A stretch of DNA of 64,000 nucleotides from Oreohelix idahoensis (Eukaryota; Mollusca; Gastropoda; Stylommatophora; Oreohelicidae). A program made the translations under genes and the position numbers. The notes below the pieces were generated by a model. It ran no database searches. It was not told the origin of the DNA and saw only the letters and a list, made by a program, of their open reading frames with translations. The stretch is taken from assembly GCA_024509875.1 (NCBI GenBank), contig JAMPIV010013724.1:50001-114000 (forward strand), written 5' to 3'. Positions 8,481 to 21,514 of this stretch are shown here, piece by piece; positions within the stretch are counted from its first letter, which is position 1, and every line of letters begins with the position of its first letter.

Positions 8481-10529
8481 ACTGCTCTTATTAACAGTTG
8501 CCGTCTGATTGGACGTTAAATTTGACAACGTTACATGCGAGCAAGAGGAAATGAAACTTTCCGAAAGAAAAAGTAGCAGCTACAGCTTTCATGAGATTAA
8601 TGCAAAGGATGTAAATTCCAGGGTATATTATCCGTGCAGTAATTGGCGATGAGGGTCTCGCATCATTAGTCCCGCAACGCGAGATGAAAAAAAAACCGGC
8701 GGTTTGGCACCATTAACGTAACGATAATGAGGTCAAACGGGTAACCCTGGACTTATTTCTAAATTTCACTGACGTAATTATTCACAGGTGAAAACTTGCA
8801 TACGTTTTGTCAACTTTTCTTACTACAGATAGTGCTTTCCTCTGTAGTTGGTGGTATTTGTAATAGTAATAACCGTAGTATCAGTTACCCTTATTTGCTG
8901 CATCCTGAAGCAATCCATAATTAATTTCCCTTTCGCTCCCAATGAAGCACAGCCTTCAACAAATTCACGCCATGTTTTCTTGTCGTTTGGCATTCTGTTT
9001 TCTTTAATCCCTTTCATATATATGTCTCTAACCCTGGATATTCTCCTGAACAATAACCGCTTTGTAACGCTACGAGCTGGTTAAGCAACCATAATGGCTA
9101 TAAACAAAAAATAAAGAAAGAAATATTAAAAAAAGCAACCTGATTTTTGTGCTCTGCTAATATGCTCTGCCTGAAAAAAAAAAAAAAAAGCAAACAAACA
9201 ATCAGAAAGAAACAAAAACAGAAAACGTAACAAAGATACGTATTTGTTGCCGAAGAAATCATGGTAACTACGTTCTGGATGCAATCTAGAAGTCTGTATT
9301 CTCTTCAGTGCAAAGCTTGATCTATTTTCAATGTCGCGTAACCATGGAATTTTACTTCCTCACCCTTGGTGGGATCCTCTTATCGGACAGTTCGCTGCAC
9401 TTCTGGAAAATGAAACAACAAGGAGATAAGAAGTTACTCTCATATTTGAATCAACGCTTTCATTAAAAAGCGTCTGTTGAAAGCTATGACGGATGGCGGT
9501 CTGATGGGGATATTAGAGGGAAGTCATCTCGCCCAACGATATAAGAGAAAATGTCTTCAACGGCGACAAAACGGCTTTTCCAGTTAAGAAAACGTTTAAT
9601 TTTGTGCCAGTTCAGAGGTTGTTGCGTGCGAGATGTTCTGCAATCACTGAGATTGAAATTGAAGCTTGCGGTGTTATTTCATCACGCACATTATTCTTCA
9701 ACGTCAGTGGTCAGTTAAGCTGTATGTGAATGAAGAGTATTGCTGGCTTTTGCTCTAAAAATTTTCAGAAAGGTGGCATTTGAAAGCATCTTAAAAACGT
9801 TTCTATTGATAGGTGCTGCAGACCTATGCACCACGTGAGGCTTATAGTGGTTGTTAGTTTTTATTTACGATAAGTGAGTAATAAATCAGTGAGACGGTGA
9901 GCAGATGTTCATAAGGTGGTTGACTCTATGAGCGTGCATGTTTATCGGTCGAGAATAGTTTTTTTCCTCATGTGACTGAGTGACTATTGTAAGATCATGC
10001 GATCGGAGAAGAAGCGACGATTGGCTAAAAAGAGTGAGGGTTTTGGGAAATGGTGTTAAAGGTTAATGACGAAGGAAAAGACAATCAAGAGAGAGGTTGG
10101 GAGATTTCGTCTGGATAGATCGGCCTCTTTCAGGTTGTCCTCCGGTGGTTGAGAGGTTTAGTAGACATTTTTCAGATAGAAGGAACGTCTGTCCTGGGGT
10201 TGCTGTTATGATGCCTGAAATACCCAATTTTCTACCTGCTTCTGCATCAACACAAAACGTCAAATACCATTAAACACCTTTTCACTATTTGCTATGTACA
10301 TCGTTTATCAGGGCTAACTCCTCAAAACTGGCTTTTCCGCTGGTGTCAACTCTGTTATAAGAACTGATTGGCGCCTATACTCTTCTCCAAGCAACATGGG
10401 TGATTGCCCACACTAATTACATTAACCTCATAATATTAATCCGTTAACCACTTAACGCTCCTCTTCTCGCCCCAGCCTATAAACAGCATGTCATGTAAAA
10501 TACTCTGATACCTTCTTCTTTGTGTCATA
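8481..10529. other. No gene recognised (2 kb)
   Basis: Holds short A-runs (9171-9189) and a 76-codon minus ORF at 8823-9053 that includes KKTWREFVEGCASLGAKGK. That segment looks protein-like and could be the tail of a LINE pol, but I cannot place it. The remainder shows nothing supportable. Confidence 0.35.
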
Positions 10530-11150
10530 CCAGTTGGCTTAGGAGATCATGTCTCTCCACAACCTCTTGTCCCCAGCTTTGTTCATCAGTTATGTTGTAT
10601 ACTTCTTTGCATGCCATGATTTCAAACTGTTCAGTGTCTTCCCTCTATGTCGCCCTCTGTCCCTTCTTTTGTCAATCTGTCCTGTTGTCAAAATAAGTTC
10701 CAGCATTTCTCTTCTTATGCCATGTCCAAGGAAAGAGGGTTGGTTCCTTCTAATGTGAGTAATACGCTTCCTTTGCGCATTGGCTTCTCACAGCACATCG
10801 CCATTACACTTTTTAGAGGACCTTGGTATTCTTAACATTGTTCTGTAAAACCACATTTTGGTGGCCTCCTGCTTGTGTCTGCTCATTATCCGGGACTTGC
10901 TTCTATATATCAGGATTGGTTCTATGCAATACTAAAGAACTATCTTGCTTATATTGGCATAGATTTCTTGTATCAAATACTTTTCATTAAACGTTGCTTT
11001 TACTCTTCACCTCTGAGGCGAAAATTCTATCTGATCTTATTTATATGCCAGGTATTTGAATCTATAAATGTGTTTAAAAGCTGTCCAATGTATTTTGACG
11101 ATGCATTCTGGTGCAGTCCTTTTCTTCCAGATGACTTTTGGTAATTATGT
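10530..11150 (-). pseudogene. RTE-type LINE pol 3' remnant
   Basis: On the minus strand 10550-10605 reads LMNKAGDKRLWRDMIS, the terminal DR.LWR.MI signature of RTE-like pols. Upstream pieces (10610-10690) retain the Arg/Lys-rich GKR..R linker and an LKSWHAKK segment. Further upstream the match fades, with many stops. The remnant is old. Confidence 0.6.
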
Positions 11151-11297
11151 TATGGCCTTTGTATTTGCTTTCTGCCACTATTGAATAAATCACATATCAA
11201 TCCTTTTCAAATTGTTTGCGATTAAAACTGTACTACCAGTGCATCTCAAGATGGCTATATTATATCCTCCAAATGATAATCTTTGTATCTCCTCTAT

Positions 11298-11395
11298 GGC
11301 AGAGGTCAGCAAACTAGGGACCACGGGCAGGATAAGACCCGCGCCTTCATTCTATCCGGCCCGCCAACGATATAGCAGCCTTTTGAGTGAGTGAA
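11298..11395. mobile_element. Possible hAT-type end
   Basis: CAGAGGTCAGCAAACTAGGG, then a GGCCCGC block, resembles hAT superfamily ends (CAG.GGT...CAAAC). No partner inverted repeat or flanking duplication was found, so this is weak. Confidence 0.25.
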
Positions 11396-12907
11396 CCAAT
11401 TCCTACATCACTTGAAAAGGACAATATATAAGTATATAAACCAATCAAACGGTATTGAATCAGTTCTACAAATTAACGGTTCACGGGAAACAAGGGACGT
11501 TTCGGGTATTACCCTTCGTCAACCATAGTTACATACAGGTGACAAGGATAAGAATTAAGTATAGGTCCTACAAAAACATACGATGATGAGAAACATACAC
11601 CAAATGAGCGATACAAGCAGATGGAAAAAGTAAACAACCACAGTGATGAGCGAAAAAACAACAATAATAATGCAAGAAAATCATAAAACCTGAAAGAAAT
11701 ACCGAAATAAGAAAGTAAATAATCAACGAAACGAAAAAAAGAAGAATAAACAAAACTTTTGAAACAAGTAAAAGGTCACTTAACTAGATCCGTAGACGCT
11801 TAGAAGTGAACACTGAGGTGGCTTGTCCAAGAAATCGTCTAAGGAATAGGACAATAGAGTTCGTTTTTAAATTCTTTAAGTATCATTTTAAACCTCTGCA
11901 GGCATTTTCAAGAGAAAGAAAAAGGATGTTGTAAAATCTTTTTAACTGTGCTATTGTTAGCACCGAACCTTCAAATGGAAGGGATTGGTGTGCAATGCAG
12001 TGGCTTGTTAAAAAACAAATACAAAGAAGTGAAGTTGACATATTTCTAATAGTGCATTCCAAGAGAACAAAATATTCAATTAAAAGCTCTTGCTCGTGGA
12101 TTAATTTCAATATTTAGCACTGCCAGTCTGTAGAAAAAGGCATTATCGAAGATGAAAGACGGAAAATCTTGTTACAGATTACTCTTGTGCGATGAGCATT
12201 TTCAATCGATTGTGACCATAGTGACCACTAACTTTGAACCCTAATTAGGCGCAATTTTGTCATCCTCTTCCCCCCCCCCCCCCCCCCCCCCCCAAAAAAA
12301 ATTGTGCATATTTATATTTATATTCTACAATACATGTACTGTATTGTTTGGTTTGGTTCGGTTTTAAGGACTATCTTCAATGCACACAGCAGACAACTCC
12401 ATCAGTGCTCCAATCTCCTCCCTTAGATCACACAAGAAGGATCTCAGTACAGTGTACTAACTACGTAGCACCGGCGAGAATCACAATGTGTTTATATAGG
12501 AATCACACATTCTGTAAATATTTTTGTGAAAATTAATACATTTTCGTGATAATTTGTGCAAATGTTGTTTTCTGATCTTGTGAATATCATAATGTTAAGC
12601 AAACTGCCACAGAAACCATAACTTTTTCTACTTTTCTGCAACAAACGACAAATGTTCCCAGATTTAGCTACGAGGTTAAAGATGATAACTCGTGAGGCCA
12701 TAATATGATTTCAACAATTGGCCCAGAAAGACACCAAGATCTCGTGTCCAGCCATTAGGAATGAGAAGGATATTTTAAGAGCTTCAGATCAGTGTTTTAT
12801 GCTGCAGCCCTTCAAAGAACCTAGCTGTGCCACAGAACGCTTCTTGCCACGAGCACTAAGAATACTCATCAATTTCAGAAAAAAGGTTACAAATTATACA
12901 AACATTC
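11396..12907. other. No gene recognised; contains a 22-base C-run
   Basis: AT-rich non-coding DNA. A run of C followed by A at about 12271-12300 is a homopolymer that is also prone to sequencing error. ORFs here are short, with no motifs. Confidence 0.4.
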
Positions 12908-12915
12908 TACTAAAC

Positions 12916-13850
12916 CAGTGGTTCCCAATTGGTGTGGCGCGAGAGGATGGTAGGCGTGGCCGAAATATTCAAAGGCAATCAAGAACTTAGAAAGATTTTC
13001 AGAAAATGTAAATGCAAAAATTAAACATCAAGGTCATTTTCTTATTTATTTTGTTACCTGTGATATAATATAGGATACATATGTATAGAAACGCACATAA
13101 TTTTTCAAATTTTATTCAGTAATATCATTTATTTTAGGAGCCGCGGTTGCGCAGTGGTTGGTGCACTGGCTTCCTATCTCGGTGGTCCATGGTTCGATCC
13201 CCAGTTGAGGTGGAATTTTTTTGACCGCGAACGGCTCTGGAGTCGACCCAGCCTTATGAACTGGGTACCAGAGTAACTCTGGGAAGGTTAAGGCGGCCGG
13301 CGTGGTGCTGACCACATCACCTCTAGTGTGTCGATGGTCAAGAAAATATGGGCCTAACATTATATTCCCAATATGCCTCAATGGGCGTGTAACGGGATCC
13401 TTTACCTTTCCTAATATAATTTATTTTATATCAAATAGATACAGTTCTCCACTACATATTGTTGTGAACCGTGATTTTCAGCTCTGTCAAATATCAAAGA
13501 CCAGAAAAAAGAAAGGCTTCTTTGTGCTAGTGAGGGGATGAAAGTTTGGTTGTCTCAAATAAGATCTAATATAAATGAGATTACCCTACAAAAACAAACT
13601 CACACCTTTCACTGAATTTGTATATTTTGTGAATAAATCATATTTTTATGTAGCTGTATTGTTTTATACTTTCTGGATGTTTCATGATCATTCTATATAC
13701 AGCAGTTGTGTTCTATGTTGTGAAAAAAGCTTTTCTATGAGTTCATTTTTTGTTTATGAAGGTATTTCTTATCAATAAAAAATTCAGTGTGGTGCGAGCA
13801 AATTTTTACTCCGAAAGTGTGGTACAGAGAAAAATGTTTGGGAACCACTG
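12916..13850. mobile_element. hAT-type non-autonomous DNA transposon (935 bp)
   Basis: The ends are 13-bp inverted repeats CAGTGGTTCCCAA, reading inward from 12916 and from 13850. They are flanked by an 8-bp duplication: TACTAAAC at 12908-12915 and TACTAAAG at 13851-13858, one mismatch. An 8-bp duplication and a CAGTGGTT terminus are the hAT hallmarks. There is no transposase ORF, so the copy depends on another element. A SINE is inserted inside it at 13137-13411, so the hAT part itself is about 640 bp. Confidence 0.85.
13137..13411 (+). mobile_element. tRNA-derived SINE inside the hAT element
   Basis: The head reads GGAGCCGCGGTTGCGCAGTG, giving a polymerase-III A box (TGCGCAGTGGTTGG), and GGTTCGATCCC at about 13193 gives a B box. 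A body with GAGTCGACCCAGC and GGGTACC follows. A 17-bp target duplication flanks it: 13120-13136 (TAATATCATTTATTTTA) and 13412-13428, one mismatch. It shares the GACCCAGC...GGGTACC core with the SINE at 43161-43530. It would use LINE machinery for retrotransposition. Confidence 0.88.
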
Positions 13851-13858
13851 TACTAAAG

Positions 13859-14509
13859 TGTCAAAGAAGCAACGGAAAAAAGTGAAACTCACAGCACCAA
13901 AGGGAAGGTTACAGCTGATTTGAACCGTTTTATGCTGTCAGTAAAGACGTCGTAAATCTCAGCGTATCGCGACAACTGCAAGCTCTGCAACATCACAGCT
14001 AGGAGCATCACATTTTTGACCCAGGGAAGCCAGTTGTTCTTAATAACGAGAAATAGTTCCAGCGTCTGTGACCCTTTCCCGAGATCATACCGATGATACT
14101 GTCAAAGACAATGGTTTCAGTCAGTCAAGTAAGAGAAAGCTTTTGGCTTTTGTTTCATAGTCTTTCCTTTTGACAGCTACACATGATTCATTCCCATTAA
14201 ATCCGCATCGATGTTTCTTTCTGTTTGTGCGGCTGAATCACAATTTTGATTTTGTGAGATTCATGGGAGAAATAGAAGAGAGGAACAAGCGAAGTCGGAT
14301 GGTCAGAAATAGACAAGGAGAAAAAAACTAATTTGCCAGATAACGTTTGTAATGTCATTTTACGTGTGGTATGGCTTTTATAAACAAACTATTCACAATG
14401 TTGCCACGTAGTTAAAGACAATGACTGTAAACAGTTCAACAAAATTTCTTTAATGGCTTCTCTATCTTAAAAAAAATACGCTTTCTGGTTTTCCGCAGTA
14501 AAATCGATC
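13859..14509. other. No gene recognised
   Basis: Non-coding sequence between the hAT element and a small insertion. Nothing supportable. Confidence 0.35.
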
Positions 14510-14728
14510 ATTTCGAAATGTAAATTAATATGAAACAAATATAAAGGTATGTTATCAGGCACTCGCAGGAAATAAAGAAGTAGAACACCAGACAACAGAA
14601 AAACAACAGACATGAGTGGCTTACCCAGGATTCCTGATAACATACCTTTATATTTGTTTCATATTAATTTACTGTTTACAGGCCTCAGGTTTCCCTCCCT
14701 TATTTGTAATAAAAATTTCGAAATGTAA
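14510..14728. mobile_element. Small insertion with 14-bp direct repeats and a perfect 39-bp inverted repeat
   Basis: ATTTCGAAATGTAA occurs exactly at 14510-14523 and again at 14715-14728, as a target duplication would. Between them, 14521-14559 is perfectly complementary to 14633-14671 (39 of 39 bases) around a 73-base loop. The insert ends in TAATAAAA just before the right repeat, as expected of a retroposed 3' end. The left arm overlaps the last bases of the left direct repeat, so whether the hairpin belongs to the insert or formed afterwards is unclear. No coding sequence. Confidence 0.6.
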
Positions 14729-15424
14729 CTTGTTTTGTACATGGAGGCTGATAGCTTTTGTGGGGTTTTTTTGTTTTTTTTTTTAAATATGTTCTGACAA
14801 AAAAGTAGTGCAAACAGGGCAAACTCTACAGTATTTTTTAAACTTTAAGCACTGGACAATGCAAGCCACTCAATTCTTGTACTTGAGTTCAACCCTCACT
14901 TTAAAAAAAAACATAAATAAATCACACACACACACACAAAAACACAAAGTGCCGACTTGGCTACTGCATTTCAAATTTCTTCTCATAAAGACAAGTGCAA
15001 ATTTATTTAAAGTGTTGAAAAACACACTTGGGGAAACAGGAAGGTGGGCTTTTTTAAGGCTTGGGATCAAATATTCGTATTTTCCAAAACCATAAGACGG
15101 ACCAACATATTAGAATGCAGATTTATTTAAACAGATTTTACTTATGTTTTCAAGTTAAGAAAGCACCACCTCCATCCCTTCATCATTTTCTCGCCCCGAT
15201 AGTTCCCCGGGAATCACAGAGAAAGAATTGATCTACTGCTGCCTCAGGCATGTCGTAAGAGGCTACTAATATGAGGTTGTGCGTGAGGCAACCAACACTA
15301 TCATGTAAATAATGCTACAGAAAGAAAAGATGCAACTGTATGTTCTTAGCAAGCTTCCTGACAAAAAAGGGGGTTGGGGCAGCTGTAGCATTGACTGCTT
15401 GCTCCGTATGCAGCGAGGAATGAG
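14729..15424. other. No gene recognised
   Basis: Contains T/A runs and a short CA run at 14923-14938. The overlapping antisense ORFs at 14808-15095 have no motifs. Confidence 0.35.
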
Positions 15425-15680
15425 ATTAATATAAATGATCATTTTCTGGGTTATAGAAGGACCACAGTATTAATATAAATGATCATTTTCTGGGTTATAG
15501 ACGGACCACAGTATTAATATAAATGATCATTTTCTGGTTTATAGACGGACCACAGTATTAATATAGATGATTATTTACTCGGTTATACACAGACCACAGT
15601 ATTAATATAAATGATCCTTTTCTCGGTTATATACAGACCACAGTATTAATATAAATGATCATTTTCTCGGTTATACACAT
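15425..15680. repeat. 44-bp satellite, about 6 copies
   Basis: The unit is ATTAATATAAATGATCATTT followed by TCTGGGTTATAGACGGACCA and CAGT. Two slightly different sub-variants alternate (ATAGACGGACC and ATACACAGACC). The same satellite occurs at 34374-35007 and 35285-35363. The unit contains the palindrome AATGATCATT. Confidence 0.92.
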
Positions 15681-16764
15681 GTGACAGAATGGGGTGCCCC
15701 TCTCGATCTCTGTTTCACTCCGGCAGTAATCGGTGCATTTGTGGTACTGATTTCATTGCATGCTTTCAAGTGTCGCACTTTTTTCTTTCTTTAGATACTA
15801 TGTAGCAGATAGTTTATATTTTCAAGTATTCTTTCATTACTTTCAGTATATTGTGTCTTGTCTGTTATCTAACACTCCTTGTGGAGGATAAACAACTCAC
15901 ATTTGCAAGGAGAGGTAGAGATAATATTACGAGAGACAGGTTGGTAAAATTCCCTTGTACCAAGCTTGGCCGCTGCGAATTAACACGTACATCATCTAGC
16001 GCTATCTGCCTAATCACCGATAAGACGGGTGCGCGCATCACAAAAGCTTGGAATACGGGGAGACAACTTATGGACAGACACCGAAAAGAGATAACTTTCT
16101 GATAAAGTAATGAATTGTTACTTTTGGAACACGTGTCATATGAGGTTAACGACATGTTCGCGAGTCTGTACGCAATGCATCGTTTATCTTATTGCCATAT
16201 ATGGTAATACGTGAACTTTTGCTTTATGCACCCTATTTTACGTAGAATATTTTGAAAGTACCACGCCCTCACCCGCCTGTTTGAAAATAATTGGAGCGTT
16301 TATTTAACTCTATAACAAACAGATGCGTGGGAGATCGGGAATATAACGTGACACGTTTCAGTGTTGTTCCCCTGTGAAGATCGCTTGCCAAGATACCAGA
16401 CCTTGCTAGAGTGAAGCCTAGAATTCAGAATTCCTTCTTAACATAACGGACACCATTTATTGGAAAATTTTGGACGGACTTTCTTAGCCCATGAAATCTC
16501 TTTCATATTAAATAAGGAAACGGGACTGAGGAAACTGAAGGACCATACACGAACGAAGTCAGAGAGGGAACTTATTAAATTAACGACATCCCAGGCGCGT
16601 GTAAGGGGCCGATTCAAATCTCTTTTATTCATCTGAGCAAAACGTCTGTGAGCTAGGATTGACGTAAGTTGTCATTTTACATACTATGTTTTATTACTAA
16701 CATGTGAACTAACATATATATGTATATTACCATGTGAAGTTTAATATGTTAAAATCGCTATTGG

Positions 16765-16925
16765 ATGTCTCAGTCATTTGAAGCTGGCAACCTCAACGTA
16801 TAGAATGATGATTCATAAACCACCACTGCACGGGCTGGTGATTGCTTTATTGCTAGTTTCTTAATTATAACTAAAAGCAGAAAGTAGTCCCAAGTTCCCT
16901 ACGGAGTAGGGAGGGAAAGACGAAA
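16765..16925 (-). repeat. Dispersed repeat family B, copy 2
   Basis: The reverse complement aligns with 5528-5680 through GGAACTTGGGACT, CTGCTTTTAG, GCAGTGGTGGTTTATGA, ATCATCATTCTATA and GGTTGCCAGC. Non-coding. Confidence 0.55.
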
Positions 16926-17403
16926 GAAATGATGTACATTCTAAGTATAAATACTTACAGTTTCAAGCAATGTAATTGTCCATATAAACATATTCACTTT
17001 AAAATTAATGTAAGTTGTCAAGCTTTAAAGCAGGTAAATGTCTATGTGAAAATATTCATTAAAAAATTAATGAAAGTTTCAAACTTTTCAAATCAGTGTA
17101 AACATAAATGAAAACATATTCAATTTATATTGTGAACACTTTTCAATCAGTGGAGATGTGAATGTAAACAGACTCTATCTGTATTATTAACCTTTCCATT
17201 TAAATGTAATGTAAAACTAAAGCTATTCAATTTAAATGTAAAGAAAGTTTTATCCAGAGGGATTAAATTTAATTCTCATCGAGGGTAAATTCTGAGATAA
17301 ATGGGATGGTAGAATAGAACAGGGGTGCATATAAGTATGTGTCGGGAAACGCAATACTGAGGACAGCGTTTCGTTTCTATTCTTTACCATAGTTATTGAT
17401 GGT

Positions 17404-17500
17404 ACCAGCAGAAAGTACTATCTCTGGAACCAAGTGAAGGTAGAAGTGGTGGTACCAGCAGAAAGTACTATCTCTGGAACCAAGTGAAGGTAGAAGTGGA
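17404..17500. repeat. 50-bp tandem duplication
   Basis: Two near-identical copies of a unit beginning GGTACCAGCAGAAAGTACTA and ending AGGTAGAAGTGG lie directly upstream of the LTR element. Confidence 0.9.
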
Positions 17501-20084
17501 CTGACGTTGTGCGAGAAGCCATTATAAGAGGGTCTTATAGACAGACGCAGGACTGTCGTAGATTTTTGATAGGAGAATTAAGACTAGGTTTGGTCCCTTC
17601 TGTATAGGTTTGAATAGGTGGTAGACTCAGTGAGAGTTAGTGAAAGGTAATAGAATTTCCACACACGTGAGATGATAAATTTTGATATAGTGGCTGTCTC
17701 TGAAAGCGAAAAGATTTCTTCTCTCTCTCACCTATCTTCTACAACAGTTGTTACAGCGTCAGACAGACCACACCAATATACAGATTACGTATATTTCTAT
17801 CACTCACAGGCACGCACATACACGTGACGACCGGTAAACACACAGACATGAAAAAACTATAACAATGATATATATATATTCTAGAACGAGCTGACCAAAC
17901 ACGATTATTAAGTTCAAGAGCGATTTTAATATCAGGAAAAATCGGCTCACAACATCAAAGAAAGTACATCAAGGGAAATACATATACACATAGTCATAAA
18001 AATTCAAGGAAATGTTGCAAGGATGATAGCCCCGTTATAGTGTTAACTCTAGGTTTAGCCCGGCCCCGTTAAGAGAACAGATGATGGCGCCCGAGTCACA
18101 GATACATAGGGTTTGAGTCTAAGAGTTTTCTTTGTTTTATCTCGTAATTATATGCACAGAGTTTGAAAAAAAATCTGATTTAACCTAAGACAAAAACACA
18201 AGAACTCTAGCCTTAGCAACAAATTATGCAGATTGAAAAAAACAAATAGGACAGCAACAGGGTGTCAAAGATATAATAGTGAAAATATCACTCAAACCAG
18301 AGTACACTCATTCATTCCGCCATGGCCTCTCATACAGGTACTCACGACTTTGCTCGCTGCCTCTTGGAACACACTGATTTTAGATTTTCACACAGACTCA
18401 AAAAAATGCAGTCTTCTGCCAAGAAGTCCCCAGTTCCAAAAGACGTAATTAACTCGGAGTCTCCGGGAACGACTACTTGGGTGTGCAAATTTGTTCAAAT
18501 GTCTGATTAAGTCACCTAACAGTTATTCCAGGCGCGGGAGTTAGCAGAGCACAGTGTCAATAGCGTAGGTTTCTAGAAATGATGAATGTCAGGTCGGTGC
18601 CTTCCCTCAGTATAGGATTCACTTTAGTCACACCACAGATTTGTCCACAAATATATATATATATATATAGTCGGGAAATGTTAGTTAATACTTGAAGTAT
18701 TTCGCGCCACCAGGCAGAAAAATTACGTAGAGTTTTCCCTAGAAGAAATTAAGATCTGGCTCCAAGGTCCAGTATTTATCATTACAGTCTTTGAAAACCC
18801 GTTATTGGGATATAGTATTTCTGGCTAACTCGGGTTGCATGTGCACTGTTAGACCAGTGGTACTTAAGAAACCCACGTGGTTCAAAATAAGGACTGTCTA
18901 TTTCTTCACAAGTATCGAAACTACTACTAGGTGCTGGTAAAGTTAGGGTCACCCCAAAACTTTCACTGTGTGGAGGAAAAAATAACACATATAATATAAT
19001 AAACAGAATCTGTACTGGTTATAACTTACATTTAAACTTGCAAGCAGAGAGCTTTGCTTATCATTTAAACTTCCCGTGACGTAAGTTATATTTAAAAATC
19101 AGCAATCCTCATGAATTAGGAACACGTGCGTATTCCGTCACCATTCATGAGGCTCGATTCTAGAGTTTATACGTTAGTTTAGAAAAATACACTCGACTGA
19201 GTATTAGCAGTTAAATTAAATTCATAAATAGCTACAATTGCCGTTATAAGCTAGAAATTTTAATTTTATTCTGCTTTCCACTGAATGCTTCCCTAGAAAA
19301 TATAATAGCCTACCACTTTATTTCTCTTCTGCGCTAAAGAAATAGATTAAAATGAATTAAGCGATTTAACACTTTAACACTCACAAAATCTATATATCTA
19401 TCATATTAATTACCTCAACCACAGAATTACAGGTAGTCGCACAACTTAAGAATAAAAATGCTGAAAATATTTCTGGAAGTCTAGAAGTTCGACAAATTGC
19501 CGAAACAAACTAAGATCTTCGCTAACAGCTATTCTGTTTACGAGCAACCTATCTACTGTGAGTCTATGAGCGAGAATGAAATTAAAGTTTCAAACTTGGC
19601 CAATATCTTTAAAATCGGACACAGGATCCTAATCTTATTTCGCCAAGCGAAATAGTCTCCCCTGTCCGTATAACACCTTCGTCCGCTTATCGCGTGACGT
19701 AACAGCCATCAGTGGCCGAGGGCTTGCATGAGTTGCAAATCTCAGACCACCGTCTGCAGTGCGGAGTGGATTTTCACGCTAAGCCGGGTTTTTGGACGAA
19801 AAACCTCATGCGTTTACTGAAATGCAGACTCTCTGTCTACTTTCCATGTCCCTCGGGTGAATTTTCACGCCCCAGGCCAGAGACCCTCAGACGAATGTCT
19901 AGCGAATGCTGTAAATTCACGCCTATCGTCCGACCAGCGCGACTGACATGTACGCAATACCACCCAGGTGCGATTCTCAGTTTTAGAGAAAGGAAAACAT
20001 GTAAAGTTTGCGAATTATATGAAAATAATATTCGCAAAACGAATGGATGAAAAATTTACAGGAAAAAGGAAATACCGAGATAAT

Positions 20085-20751
<667 letters not shown>

Positions 20752-20752
<1 letters not shown>

Positions 20753-20850
20753 ACGAACGAACAAACTTTATTTTCAAAGGGTTTAGAATTGGTCACGCAG
20801 GCCCGTCTAACATTCTGCCCTTCCTTTCTCTCTTCTTCCATAGTTAATCT
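20752..20850 (-). mobile_element. CR1 LINE 3' tail, copy b
   Basis: Starts with GAACGAACGAACAAACTTTA on the plus strand and carries the same CACGCAGGCCCGTCTAACA block as copy a and the long CR1. About 95 bp; 5'-truncated. Confidence 0.85.
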
Positions 20851-20922
20851 AATTAATCTAATTCGAGTGAAAGAATAGGAAGAAGATGTAGGAAATTAAA
20901 TGAATATAAACCCTACGTGACA

Positions 20923-20942
20923 GAGCCTCCCCCCTTTAAGAT
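20923..20942 (-). promoter_or_regulatory. Polypurine tract of element 1
   Basis: Minus strand AAAGGGGGAGGCTC directly precedes the LTR start TGTCACGTAGGG. A polypurine tract at this place primes plus-strand DNA synthesis and fixes the element's orientation as minus. Confidence 0.85.
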
Positions 20943-21049
20943 ATGGAAGCACTCCATGTCTACGTTATGGAGTTTAATTTCCTATAACCGTAGCTTCGGG
21001 GTGTCTGTCTTCTTCCCTCTCCTCTTCCACCTCCATCTCTGTCCAATTC

Positions 21050-21405
21050 CTACTCAAGTCCACTCCTCAAAGTTTCCTTCCCCTGGAATGTCTCATATGC
21101 GCGCTTGAAAGAGCGTCGCCGCTTCTGACATTTTTGAAAGATTTCCTGTGATAGCGGTGGAATATTCCTGCCACTATCGTCATCTTCGTCAGTTTTGGCG
21201 ATCGTCAGGAGATGGTCGGAGGTTGGCACTGGTTTTTCCAAGTATTTCTTTAGTAGGTTCACATGGTAGACCTTCTCCTTTCCTTTGATAGAGATCTGAT
21301 AATTGGTTCTCCAGATCTTTTTCAGGACGGTGAACGGCCCTTGCCACCCGATGCGTAGTTTGTTGCTTCCGGTTGGCAACAACAACAAGACTTTATCACC
21401 TGGTT
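21050..21405 (-). pseudogene. Integrase C-terminal GPY/F module, frameshifted from integrase
   Basis: Reads LLLLPTGSNKLRIGWQGPF, then TVLKKI...YQISIKGKEK and VYHVNLLKKYLEKP. This is the GPY/F fold found at the C-terminus of Ty3/gypsy integrases. A one-base shift near 21405 and another near 21515 disconnect it from the integrase core; the helical linker between them is readable in a third frame (LRKLVQKHANRYNQAAKERE). After it come about 70 acidic and basic residues, then about 110 bp to the polypurine tract. In elements with PR-IN-RT-RH order an RT would start here; it is missing. Confidence 0.85.
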
Positions 21406-21514
21406 GTCCAGTTCTCTCTCCTTTGCTGCTTGATTGTATCGGTTAGCGTGCTTTTGCACGAGCTTTCTTAAAGTTTCTGTTGCTAGGTCCCATCCTAGCT
21501 GTTCTTTCCTTCAA

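Larger units (their letters stand above)
15681..17548. other. No gene recognised
   Basis: Mostly non-coding. It includes a family B repeat copy (about 16765-16925, minus) and a 50-bp tandem duplication at 17404-17500 whose unit starts GGTACCAGCAGAAAGTACTA. An antisense ORF pair at 15851-16155 shows no motif. Confidence 0.4.

Noticed and set aside
12271..12300. C-run followed by A-run as a functional element
   Set aside because: A homopolymer with no context; could be length-inaccurate sequence.
13137..13210. tRNA gene by A and B boxes
   Set aside because: Anticodon-arm and acceptor pairing are not maintained, and a long body and target duplication follow, so it is a SINE head.
15680..16155. 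Possible solo LTR starting TGTGACAG and ending in ACA
   Set aside because: No flanking 5-bp duplication and no second copy in the window.
19712..20050. 112-codon ORF found twice (also at 33262-33600)
   Set aside because: The second copy is in the other LTR of the same element. Identity reflects LTR duplication, not protein constraint.
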